From contig DDTB01000011.1 in the NCBI GenBank assembly GCA_002343985.1, forward strand, positions 62,001 through 126,000: DNA of 64,000 bases. Reading direction: 5' to 3'. Under the pieces are notes generated by a model that saw only the letters and a list, made by a program, of their open reading frames with translations, made no database searches and was not told the DNA's origin. Positions within the stretch are counted from its first letter, which is position 1, and each line of letters starts with the position of its first letter. A program made the position numbers and the translations under genes. Below, piece after piece: positions 33,409-41,169 of this stretch. Origin of the DNA: Chitinophagaceae bacterium UBA2375. GTDB lineage: Bacteria; Bacteroidota; Bacteroidia; Chitinophagales; Chitinophagaceae.

Positions 33409-34455
33409 ATGGTTGACCTGTCAACTTTTGATCCCAATTCAGTGGGTAATCCCAATAATAATATATTCGGTCTCCCATTTGAGGAAGATGAAGCCCGAAT
33501 CGTGATTTTGCCCATACCCTGGGAAGTAACGGTGAGTTACAGCGCTGGCACGGCCCGTGCGCCGGAACATGTGTTTAATGCCAGTTTACAGGTTGACTTG
33601 TTTGACCCGGAATTCAAGGACGCTTGGAAACAAGGGTTTTATATGCGTAAGCCTGATCAAAAAATCCTGATCAAGAGCGATTACCTGCGCAAGGAAGCAG
33701 AATTATACATCAATTACATCTCACAGGGCGAAGACGTGAACAAGAATAAGTTCATGTGCAAGACGCTGAAAGAAATCAACCAGGGCAGTGTTTTCCTGAA
33801 TGAGTGGGTGTTCCAGCAAACCCGCGACCTCCTGGCTGCCGGTAAACTCGTGGCCTTGCTTGGCGGTGACCACAGCACACCCATGGGATATTTCAAAGCC
33901 ATCGCGGAAAAATATCCTTCGTTTGGCATCCTGCAAATTGACGCGCATATGGATTTGCGCAAAGCTTATGAAGGGTTTAAATATTCCCATGCTTCCATCA
34001 TGTACAACGCGATTGAGGAAATACCTCAACTGGCCAGGTTGGTGCAGGTAGGCATACGCGATTATTGCGAAGAAGAGTTTGATTATATGGTTGCCAGCAA
34101 TAACCGCATCATCACGTATTTTGATAAAGACATAAAGGAAAGGCAGTACGAAGGTTTGCGCTGGAAGGATATTGCCGATGAAATTGTGTCGCACCTGCCC
34201 GAACATGTGTTTTTGTCATTTGATATTGACGGGCTGGATCCTAAATTATGCCCGCATACCGGAACGCCCGTACAGGGAGGCTTCGAAACAACTGAAGTGT
34301 TTTATCTGTTGAAGAAACTATTGCAAAGCGGAAGGCGGATAGTGGGTTTTGATTTGAATGAAGTGGGCGTCAGCCAGGATGAATGGGATGAAAACGTTGG
34401 CGCGCGCGTTTTGTATAAACTCTGCAATATGCTGGCTGTCAGCAATCCCCGATAA
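33409..34455 (+). CDS. Ureohydrolase (arginase/agmatinase/formimidoylglutamase family)
   Basis: A binuclear manganese hydrolase of 348 residues. The metal-ligand motifs are complete: GGDHSTPMG near residue 150, DAHMDLRK near 179, and SFDIDGLDP near 270. An N-terminal extension of about 45 residues and an insert of about 40 residues before the first motif set it apart from classical arginase. The sequence does not separate arginine, agmatine or formiminoglutamate as substrate. No histidine-degradation or polyamine genes are adjacent. The next gene, a small membrane protein, starts 14 bases later and probably shares the transcript. Confidence 0.9.
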   Translation: MVDLSTFDPNSVGNPNNNIFGLPFEEDEARIVILPIPWEVTVSYSAGTARAPEHVFNASLQVDLFDPEFKDAWKQGFYMRKPDQKILIKSDYLRKEAELYINYISQGEDVNKNKFMCKTLKEINQGSVFLNEWVFQQTRDLLAAGKLVALLGGDHSTPMGYFKAIAEKYPSFGILQIDAHMDLRKAYEGFKYSHASIMYNAIEEIPQLARLVQVGIRDYCEEEFDYMVASNNRIITYFDKDIKERQYEGLRWKDIADEIVSHLPEHVFLSFDIDGLDPKLCPHTGTPVQGGFETTEVFYLLKKLLQSGRRIVGFDLNEVGVSQDEWDENVGARVLYKLCNMLAVSNPR

Positions 34456-34469
34456 TCAAACGGTTACGC

Positions 34470-35018
34470 ATGTACGAAATTAACCTGCCAGACCAGCGGA
34501 CGCGTTTTTATCCGTTGGTTACTTTTTTCATGCTGCTGATCAACACATTCATGTTTGGTTACCTGCTGAGCAGGGCCAGTGATGATGTGAAAGGCTATTC
34601 CCTGATAAAAATTGGTTTTATTCTTGGGTTGGTTTCACTCGTTTTTTTTACCGTCCAGCGGTACAGGAAGATTTTGCTCAGTTACAAGCCCGAGATCGCG
34701 TTTATCATCATGGCATTGACCTGGTTTTTCCTAGGCGCTTTCTGGCAAGGTTTGCTGATGTTGCTGGTGGCTGTGATGGGATTGATCAGCAGCCGCAAAC
34801 AAGTGTTGCTGATTTCACAGGAAGGCATTCAACTGCCGGGTTTGCGCACGAAGAAAATAGCCTGGGCCGACGTGTCAAACATTGTGATCAAAGATGCCAT
34901 CCTCACCATCGACCTGAAGGATAACCGCTTGTTTCAACTGCTGCTTGATGTAAACGACCGTTCGCGCATTAAAGAAGATGAGTTTAATGCGTTTTGCAGG
35001 TCGAAGCTGCATTTTTAA
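34470..35018 (+). CDS. Membrane protein with C-terminal PH-like domain, unknown function
   Basis: A 182-residue protein with two helical hairpins (about residues 15-58 and 70-107, the second with two closely spaced helices) and a soluble C-terminal part of about 70 residues (QVLLISQEGIQLPGLRTKKIAW, DVSNIVIKDAILTIDLKDNR). This beta-strand pattern resembles small bacterial PH-like domains that follow membrane helices. I do not recognise a named family. It is 14 bases downstream of the ureohydrolase gene and convergent with the flotillin gene (19-base gap). Confidence 0.7.
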   Translation: MYEINLPDQRTRFYPLVTFFMLLINTFMFGYLLSRASDDVKGYSLIKIGFILGLVSLVFFTVQRYRKILLSYKPEIAFIIMALTWFFLGAFWQGLLMLLVAVMGLISSRKQVLLISQEGIQLPGLRTKKIAWADVSNIVIKDAILTIDLKDNRLFQLLLDVNDRSRIKEDEFNAFCRSKLHF

Positions 35019-35037
35019 TTTTAGTCATTTTAACCCG

Positions 35038-36549
35038 TTAAGTTGCGGGCTCTTTACCAGGCATATCAGACTCATCGGTTGCCTGATCTTTTCCTTTCAA
35101 ATAGGTGGGCAGGTTTAATCCGGCCATATTAAACAAGTCATTTAACGGTGGAACAGTTTTCATCATGCCTGATACAAAGTTGGCGGTGGATCCATTGCCG
35201 TTGTCTGACTGTCCTGAATCCCAGACTGTGATTTTATCAATCTTGATATTCTTGACTGCTTCAACCTGTGTCCTCACAAGTTCTGGCAGTTTTTCAATTA
35301 AGAGTAATTGGAATGCTTTTGTGGGATCGCCTCCTGCAGCAGACACTACTTCCTTATAACCTTCGGCTTGTTTTGTCAATATTTCATACAAGCCTTTTGC
35401 TTCAGCTTCCATTTTTGCAAATATGGCATCGGCCTCACCCTTTGCCTGAACACGGATTCTCTCTGCTTCCGCCTGCGCTTCTATAATCGCTTTTTGTTTT
35501 GAAATTTCTGCAGGGATGACTACGTTCGCGTTTTGTGTTGACCTTTCCCTTTCTGCCCTGGCTGCTTCAGCTTTTTGTTCTGCCTGGTAGGCTTCTTCCA
35601 AAGCCTTTGCCTGTTGAACTTTTTCAGACGCCAATGCCAACCGGAGCGCTTCGGCTTCCTTCTCCCTGCGCAGGGCATCCGATTGTGCTATGGCAATTTT
35701 GGCTTCATTCTCACCCTTAATCGCTATTGCATTTGCCTCTGAAGTTTTCACACGGGTATCTCTTTCCGCTTCCGCTTTTCCGATAGATTCATCTTTTGTG
35801 GCTGAAGCAATACTGATTTCCTTGTCTTTTTGCGTGATGGCAATTTTTACATCCCGGTCACGATGTGTTTCTGCGATTTGCGTATCTTTTTCACGGTCTG
35901 CCGCGGCCTTACCTGTTTCACCTATTTTTTCCTGTTCAGCCACACTGATCTTCGCTTCATTGATCGCTTTGGCGGCAGCTTCCTTACCCAGGGCTTCAAT
36001 ATAACCAGATTCGTCTTTGATATCGGTGACATTCACATTGATCAGCTTTAGGCCTATCTTTTTTAATTCGCTGTCAATGTTCTTGGAGATATTATCCAGG
36101 AATTTATCACGATCAGAATTGATTTCTTCAATGGTCATTGTAGCAATCACCAGGCGAAGTTGTCCAAACAGGATGTCTTTTGCCAGTTCCTGGATTTGTT
36201 CCGTTTTCAAACCAAGCAGCCTTTCCGCGGCTGTATTCATGCTATCCGCTTCGGTGGATATGGCGATGGTGAAACGGCATGGCACATCCACCCTGATATT
36301 CTGACGGCTCAGGGCGTTGGTAAGGTTTGCTTCAATTGATAATGGTTTTAAATCAAGAAATGCATAATCCTGTATCACCGGCCAAACAAATGCGCCGCCG
36401 CCATGAATACATTTCGCCGTAGTTCCGCCTGTCCTTCCATAAATAACCAATATTTTATCTGAAGGACAGCGTTTATACCTGGCGACCAATGCCGAGATAG
36501 TGACAAAGATGACCACTACGGCCACCACAATAATCATGAAAGAAGACAT
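35038..36549 (-). CDS. Flotillin-like SPFH/Band 7 protein
   Basis: A 503-residue scaffold protein that in bacteria forms membrane microdomains (FloT/YqiK type). One N-terminal membrane helix (SFMIIVVAVVVIFVTISALVA) precedes the SPFH domain (residues about 35-200, including RQNIRVDVPCRFTIAIS). A long Ala/Glu/Lys-rich coiled coil follows, to about residue 400 (repeats such as AEAERIRVQAKGEADAI). The C-terminal domain (SAAGGDPTKAFQLLLIEKLPELV) is flotillin-specific. The upstream gene, separated by one base, encodes an NfeD-like membrane protein, the classical partner of such scaffolds. Confidence 0.92.
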   Translation of the reverse strand: MSSFMIIVVAVVVIFVTISALVARYKRCPSDKILVIYGRTGGTTAKCIHGGGAFVWPVIQDYAFLDLKPLSIEANLTNALSRQNIRVDVPCRFTIAISTEADSMNTAAERLLGLKTEQIQELAKDILFGQLRLVIATMTIEEINSDRDKFLDNISKNIDSELKKIGLKLINVNVTDIKDESGYIEALGKEAAAKAINEAKISVAEQEKIGETGKAAADREKDTQIAETHRDRDVKIAITQKDKEISIASATKDESIGKAEAERDTRVKTSEANAIAIKGENEAKIAIAQSDALRREKEAEALRLALASEKVQQAKALEEAYQAEQKAEAARAERERSTQNANVVIPAEISKQKAIIEAQAEAERIRVQAKGEADAIFAKMEAEAKGLYEILTKQAEGYKEVVSAAGGDPTKAFQLLLIEKLPELVRTQVEAVKNIKIDKITVWDSGQSDNGNGSTANFVSGMMKTVPPLNDLFNMAGLNLPTYLKGKDQATDESDMPGKEPAT

Positions 36550-36550
36550 A

Positions 36551-37114
36551 CTATAATGGTTTAACGATTAACAACTCATTGTTTTCAATACCGGAGACCA
36601 ACACCAATTTCCCTGTTTCAATTTTATCGCCTTCAGTGATGGCATCCAATTCGCGTACAGATCCTTTTACGCTGATTAAAACCTTACCCTTGCCGGATTT
36701 CTGCCCTGGAATGGTTAAATATACTTCGGCAGTTTTATTTAGGGTACTATTAATGGTAAAGCTGTTATTTTCAGCAAGTTTTTGCACCTGTCGGATGATC
36801 AGGAAAAACAACATCACAAAGCCAATACCCACAATAGTGGCGGCAATGATTAAAAGCGTGTTGTTCAGTTTGCCATACAATGAAATTCCCGTCCAGCTGA
36901 AGCCCAGCAAAAAGTTAACCAGGTTTCTGAATGAGAATAACTGAAACGGGCTATCTGCACCATCCAGGTTGCTGTCAAAGTCTGCCTCCAAACCATCCGT
37001 GGCATCAACGCCAATAAAAGTCATAACAGACTGAATGATGAAAACCAGGCTAACAGGTATGGCCACATACCAAAATGCCTTTAACAAGGGTGCCATTTGA
37101 TCAAAAAATTCCAT
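36551..37114 (-). CDS. NfeD-like membrane protein, flotillin partner
   Basis: A membrane protein of 187 residues from the Met at 37114 (MEFFDQMAPLLKAFWYVAIP), with other in-frame Met codons up to 37180 possible. Helices lie near residues 12-32, 68-88 and 92-112. The last 65 residues resemble an OB-fold domain of NfeD proteins (AEVYLTIPGQKSGKGKVLISV, and DAITEGDKIETGKLVLVSGIENNELLIVKPL). NfeD-like proteins of the YuaF type work with flotillins in membrane organisation. The one-base spacing to the flotillin gene strongly supports this pairing. The extracellular loop holds an acidic patch (DATDGLEADFDSNLDGADS). Confidence 0.82.
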   Translation of the reverse strand: MEFFDQMAPLLKAFWYVAIPVSLVFIIQSVMTFIGVDATDGLEADFDSNLDGADSPFQLFSFRNLVNFLLGFSWTGISLYGKLNNTLLIIAATIVGIGFVMLFFLIIRQVQKLAENNSFTINSTLNKTAEVYLTIPGQKSGKGKVLISVKGSVRELDAITEGDKIETGKLVLVSGIENNELLIVKPL

Positions 37115-37193
37115 ATCCGGTTTTTTGGGTGAACTTGGTATGAAGATAACCATTTCAATTTGATTGATCATGAACCGCATCAGGCAAATGCAT

Positions 37194-37201
37194 TAATTTT
37201 G
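37194..37201 (+). promoter_or_regulatory. TAnnTTTG box directly before radical SAM gene
   Basis: TAATTTTG, a full -7 match, followed by CCCC and the ATG at 37206. The spacing predicts a leaderless transcript. TTTG occurs at 37159-37162, but it lies further upstream than usual for a -33 element. Confidence 0.55.
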
Positions 37202-37205
37202 CCCC

Positions 37206-38507
37206 ATGCAAAACAGCCTTCAATCCCCATTTTTACTGTATTCCGATGGCCAGGGTAATATTTTTGAAGATACCAGTTTATACACGGTAGGCAGGTCCGG
37301 CTGGGATGCAATCCCCATACCTGTTGACGAATGGATCGTTTTACCCGAAGGTGGTCAGTTATACGAACTGCCCGGCAGGAGGGGGATTGGCATAGATGTG
37401 CAAACAGGGGAAATGCGTTTATGCGAAAAGGGTTGGGCTGTGGCCGCCTTTATACCACCCGCGCATACCGGTTTTTACCTCTCGGCCTACGAAACCCTTC
37501 CCGACGCGCCGACTTTGCCGTTGTTTTGTTATACAGCCGCCGGTTGGAGGGATGACCAGATATTTGTACCGGCCGTCCGCATTGAAAAAGACATCCGGCA
37601 GGAGTGCGCCGGATACGATGCCGGACTGATAGATGCGGGCGCGCATCAGCTCCTGGCCACATATCCGCACAACAGGCTGGTGAAGCACCTGATGGAAAAC
37701 TGCTGCATGACGTATACCTGCCCGGCCGCCCGTAACCTGGCCCTTGGCCGCTGGGAATGCCCGGTACCGGTATCTCCGGCCTGCAATGCCAACTGCATCG
37801 GTTGCATCAGTTTTCAACCCGAGGAAGAAAATATTGTGAGCACGCAAGACAGGCTGACTTTTAAGCCAAGCCCCGAGGAAATCGTGGAGTTTACCGTGCC
37901 ACACCTGGAAACAGCCCCTTTCCCGATTGTCAGTTTCGGACAGGGTTGCGAGGGCGAACCATTGCTGATGTGGGAAACCATCAGGGATGCCATCATCGAG
38001 ATCAGGAAACATACGTCAAAAGGAAGCATCAATATCAATACCAATGGCAGCAAGCCGGATGCCGTGAAAGCCCTTTGCGAAGCCGGGCTCAACAGTATCC
38101 GTGTGAGTACGAATTCTGCCAGGGAAAATATTTATACGGCTTATTACAGGCCGAATAATTACCAGTTTAAGGATATCGTGGAGAGCCTGAAAGTGGTGAA
38201 AGGGTATGGGGGATGGACGAGCATCAATTACTTCGTATTTCCGGGCATGACGGATAGTGTGGAGGAGTATGAGGCCTTACGGTCACTCATACACGAAACC
38301 GGGCTCAATATGATACAGTGGAGGAATTTCAATATCGACCCCGACTGGTACCTGGGTAAAATCAATGTGCATGATACCGGTGAATGCATGGGTATGAAGC
38401 AGATGATGGAACTGATCAGGGAAGAATTCCCGGACCTGAAATTCGGATACTTTAACCCTTCCATGGAAAGGATCAAAGGCAATTACGAAACGGATTTCGC
38501 CCACTGA
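37206..38507 (+). CDS. Radical SAM protein of unknown substrate
   Basis: A 433-residue enzyme that should bind a [4Fe-4S] cluster and cleave S-adenosylmethionine. The cluster motif CNANCIGC gives Cys193, 197 and 200 (CxxxCxxC). About 190 residues precede it, an unusually long N-terminal domain (YTVGRSGWDAIPIPVDEWIV, RRGIGIDVQTGEMRL). Just before the motif are four more cysteines (166, 167, 172, 185). The barrel continues with VSFGQGCEGEPLL (the GGE-like motif) and INTNGSKPDAVKALCEAGLNSIRVS. There is no SPASM domain at the C-terminus. No recognisable peptide precursor or maturation partner lies nearby. It ends directly against the convergent mutase gene with no gap. Confidence 0.85.
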   Translation: MQNSLQSPFLLYSDGQGNIFEDTSLYTVGRSGWDAIPIPVDEWIVLPEGGQLYELPGRRGIGIDVQTGEMRLCEKGWAVAAFIPPAHTGFYLSAYETLPDAPTLPLFCYTAAGWRDDQIFVPAVRIEKDIRQECAGYDAGLIDAGAHQLLATYPHNRLVKHLMENCCMTYTCPAARNLALGRWECPVPVSPACNANCIGCISFQPEEENIVSTQDRLTFKPSPEEIVEFTVPHLETAPFPIVSFGQGCEGEPLLMWETIRDAIIEIRKHTSKGSININTNGSKPDAVKALCEAGLNSIRVSTNSARENIYTAYYRPNNYQFKDIVESLKVVKGYGGWTSINYFVFPGMTDSVEEYEALRSLIHETGLNMIQWRNFNIDPDWYLGKINVHDTGECMGMKQMMELIREEFPDLKFGYFNPSMERIKGNYETDFAH

Positions 38508-40067
38508 TTATTTATATTCCCCAAAAACCTGCCGCAATGTATCGGCAATTTCCCCGAGGGTGGCGTAAGCCTCCACGGCTTCCAGCACTACAGGCATGAT
38601 GTTTTCTCCTGATGTGGCGGCGGCCGTTAATTTTTGCAGGCATTCCTGTACCCTCAAGTTATCGCGCCTGGATTTCAAATCCTGCAAACGTGCGGATTGT
38701 TGCTGGCGGATGCTTTCGTCAATCCGTAATACGGGGATTTTTTCTTCGCCAGTACTGGTGAAAGTATTAACGCCAACAATTAGCTTTGAACCTTTCTCAA
38801 TATGTTGCTGGTATTCATACGCGCTGCGGGCAATTTCATCCTGTATGAATCCTTCTTCAATGGCAGACACGCTGCCTCCCATGGCGTCGATGGTTTCTAT
38901 CAGTTTCCAGGCTTCGGCTTCTACCTGGGAGGTGAGCGCTTCCACATAATAACTGCCGGCCAAAGGATCGGCGGTATCGGCCGCGCCGCTCTCAAATGCC
39001 ACCACCTGCTGCGTGCGCAGGGCAATGCGTGCCGCTTCTTCTGTGGGAAGCGAAAGCGCTTCATCGTAACCGTTAGTATGCAGCGATTGGGTGCCGCCCA
39101 GTACAGCCGCCAGCGTTTGTACGGTGACGCGGCTGATATTGTTCAGTGGCTGTTGCGCGGTTAGCGTACTGCCTCCGGTCTGGGTGTGAAAACGGAGCAT
39201 CATCGCTTTTTCATCTGTGGCGCCCATCGACTTCATCATGGCGGCCCACATGCGCCTTGCAGCCCTGAATTTGGCAACCTCTTCAAAAAGGTTATTGTGC
39301 GCGTTGAAAAAGAAGGAGAGCCTTTTGCCAAATACATTGATGTCAAGCCCTTTGTTAATGGCCGACTGCACGTATGCCTTACCGTTACTAAGGGTAAACG
39401 CAATTTCCTGGACCGCAGTACTGCCTGCCTCACGTATATGGTAACCTGAAATGGAAATGGTATTCCATTTGGGCACTTCACGGCTGCACCATTCAAAGAT
39501 ATCGGTGATGATGCGCATGGAAGGTTTGGGCGGATAGATATAAGTACCGCGCGCGGCATATTCTTTGAGGATATCGTTTTGAATGGTTCCGTTTAATTTG
39601 GCGGGATCGGCACCCTGTTTTTTTGCGAGGGCCACATACATGGCCAGCAGGATGAACCCGGTGGCATTGATGGTCATGGAAGTGGAAACATCTTCGAGTT
39701 TGATCCCTGCAAATAATTTCTCCATGTCTTCCAGGCTGTCAATAGCCACACCCACTTTACCCACTTCACCGTCGGCCAGCGCATGATCGCTGTCGTACCC
39801 GATTTGCGTAGGAAGGTCAAACGCGACGCTCAAACCGCTCACACCCTGGCCGAGCAGGTAATGGTAGCGTTTATTGCTTTCCTCCGCGGTGGAAAAACCG
39901 GCATACTGCCTCATGGTCCATAACCTGCCCCGGTACATACTGGATTGCACCCCGCGCGTAAACGGGAATTGCCCGGGTAGTGACGTATCGGCAGTTGGTA
40001 AGTCGGCAGCAGTGTACACTTCTTTTACCGGGATGCCGGAATCGGTTTGTAAGGGTTTGTCTGACAT
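38508..40067 (-). CDS. Acyl-CoA mutase large subunit (methylmalonyl-CoA mutase type)
   Basis: The substrate-binding subunit of an adenosylcobalamin-dependent mutase. From Met at 40067 (MSDKPLQTDSGIPVKEVY) it has 519 residues, the catalytic TIM barrel only. RQYAGFSTAEESN has the Tyr that in methylmalonyl-CoA mutase stabilises the radical; isobutyryl-CoA mutase has Phe here. However, ISGYHIREAGST has Arg where the propionibacterial enzyme has Gln, as in split mutases of archaea and Bacteroidota. The cobalamin-binding small subunit is not in the window. No cobalamin riboswitch is visible upstream. Methylmalonyl-CoA is the likelier substrate, but this is not proven. Confidence 0.88.
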   Translation of the reverse strand: MSDKPLQTDSGIPVKEVYTAADLPTADTSLPGQFPFTRGVQSSMYRGRLWTMRQYAGFSTAEESNKRYHYLLGQGVSGLSVAFDLPTQIGYDSDHALADGEVGKVGVAIDSLEDMEKLFAGIKLEDVSTSMTINATGFILLAMYVALAKKQGADPAKLNGTIQNDILKEYAARGTYIYPPKPSMRIITDIFEWCSREVPKWNTISISGYHIREAGSTAVQEIAFTLSNGKAYVQSAINKGLDINVFGKRLSFFFNAHNNLFEEVAKFRAARRMWAAMMKSMGATDEKAMMLRFHTQTGGSTLTAQQPLNNISRVTVQTLAAVLGGTQSLHTNGYDEALSLPTEEAARIALRTQQVVAFESGAADTADPLAGSYYVEALTSQVEAEAWKLIETIDAMGGSVSAIEEGFIQDEIARSAYEYQQHIEKGSKLIVGVNTFTSTGEEKIPVLRIDESIRQQQSARLQDLKSRRDNLRVQECLQKLTAAATSGENIMPVVLEAVEAYATLGEIADTLRQVFGEYK

Positions 40068-40104
40068 AGTCCTGTGCGGGGTTGGGAAATGTAATGGATA
40101 TGGT

Positions 40105-40629
40105 TTACTCAATTACCTTGCTGGCTTCATACCGGAGGGCATCTAATACAATTACGTTCAGTTCGGCGTCTTTATTCATGCTGTATTCGAGGATGCGTTT
40201 GCCCAGGTCGAGCGCGGTGGCCTGCGGTGGGAGCGTGCCTGCTATCTGGTTGATGATGTATATGTTCTGGTCTTTCAACCGTGTAACAGCATGCCAAACT
40301 TCGGGGCTCACATAAATTTGCTGGCTCACATTGTACTCATATTCCGTTTTCAGTGTTTCCACCAGGGATGCATGCAGGCTGGCGGAACTTGTATTCATGG
40401 AATCCACACGGCCAATCAGGTTTTTCAATCCCGACCTTTCCGCAAAAACCGTTAGGCGCTCCAGTGCCTGGAGTTTTAATTTCGCGGTTTCATTGTTGAT
40501 ACCCAGGCGTTCCCGGATCAGTTCTTTCATATTCCGGAATTCAAACAGGAGGATGCCCAGGACACTCAGTAAAATCAGCAAAACGGCCACTTCCACATAC
40601 CTGAAATTAAACTCTACAAGAAAAATCAT
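40105..40629 (-). CDS. Membrane-anchored Bacteroidota protein, unknown function
   Basis: A 174-residue protein with one N-terminal helix (YVEVAVLLILLSVLGILLF) followed by a soluble helical domain that should face the cytoplasm. Visible conserved-looking segments are KLKLQALERLTVFAERSGLKNLI and then EYNVSQQIYVSPEVWHAVTRLKDQNIYIINQIA. I recognise it as a family often found next to mutase genes in Bacteroidota, without known function. It lies 37 bases upstream of the acyl-CoA mutase on the same strand, so the two are probably co-transcribed. Confidence 0.78.
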   Translation of the reverse strand: MIFLVEFNFRYVEVAVLLILLSVLGILLFEFRNMKELIRERLGINNETAKLKLQALERLTVFAERSGLKNLIGRVDSMNTSSASLHASLVETLKTEYEYNVSQQIYVSPEVWHAVTRLKDQNIYIINQIAGTLPPQATALDLGKRILEYSMNKDAELNVIVLDALRYEASKVIE

Positions 40630-40721
40630 ATCTAAGGTTTAGGCAACAAAATTAATCAAGATGGGCCAACAAATTCCAGCTTTCGAAAATAGCCTTGTTC
40701 CCAATCGCTGGATTTCTGTTA

Positions 40722-40729
40722 TACCTTTG
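40722..40729 (+). promoter_or_regulatory. IscA-type gene promoter -7 box
   Basis: TACCTTTG, a full -7 match 16 bases before the ATG at 40746. TTG at 40695-40697 lies 24 bases upstream of it and is a weak -33 candidate. Confidence 0.6.
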
Positions 40730-40745
40730 TAGCAAATTGATGATT

Positions 40746-41093
40746 ATGGAAACAGTTAAAGCTTTGCCGGTGCAGTTCACGGCTTCGGCCATCGCGGAAA
40801 TCAGGAGGCTTTTACAGGAAAAAGCGGAAGGCGATACCAGTACGTTTTTGCGGGTAGGTGTGAAAGGCGGCGGTTGCAGCGGGATGACCTATGTACTTGA
40901 TTTTGATGAACGCAAAGCCAATGATGATGTCTTTGACATTGAAGGTATTCCCTGCGTAATGGACCGTTCGCATGGCATATACCTGGCAGGTATGGAAATT
41001 AATTGGGAGGGAGGATTAAACGCGAGGGGGTTCACATTTAAAAACCCTAATGCCAGCAGCACCTGCGGTTGCGGCACCAGTTTTGCCGTATAA
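40746..41093 (+). CDS. Iron-sulfur cluster carrier, IscA/HesB family
   Basis: An A-type carrier of 115 residues that accepts [Fe-S] clusters and passes them to target enzymes. The three ligands are Cys44 (GGGCSGMTY) and Cys107/Cys109 (STCGCGTSF), with the family C-x62-CxC spacing. Start at 40746 (METVKALPVQFTASAIAEI) follows the promoter box by 16 bases; a Met two codons upstream is also possible. It is a single-gene unit ended by a bidirectional terminator. Likely customers in the window include the radical SAM protein, but that is only inference. Confidence 0.93.
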   Translation: METVKALPVQFTASAIAEIRRLLQEKAEGDTSTFLRVGVKGGGCSGMTYVLDFDERKANDDVFDIEGIPCVMDRSHGIYLAGMEINWEGGLNARGFTFKNPNASSTCGCGTSFAV

Positions 41094-41116
41094 TTTTTTT
41101 ACGCATACATGATTAT

Positions 41117-41149
41117 AAAAAATGCCCGTTCTTTCGACGGGCATTTTTT
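41117..41149. terminator. Bidirectional terminator between iscA-type gene and secDF
   Basis: A perfect 13-base inverted repeat: AAAAAATGCCCGT (41117-41129) and ACGGGCATTTTTT (41137-41149) around seven bases. The A-run on one side and T-run on the other allow it to stop transcription from both convergent genes. Confidence 0.93.
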
Positions 41150-41169
41150 ATGAATATATTATTTCAGGA

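Noticed and set aside
40068..40104. Cobalamin riboswitch before the acyl-CoA mutase
   Set aside because: Only 37 bases separate it from the upstream gene, and no B12-box-like sequence is visible there or upstream of 40629.
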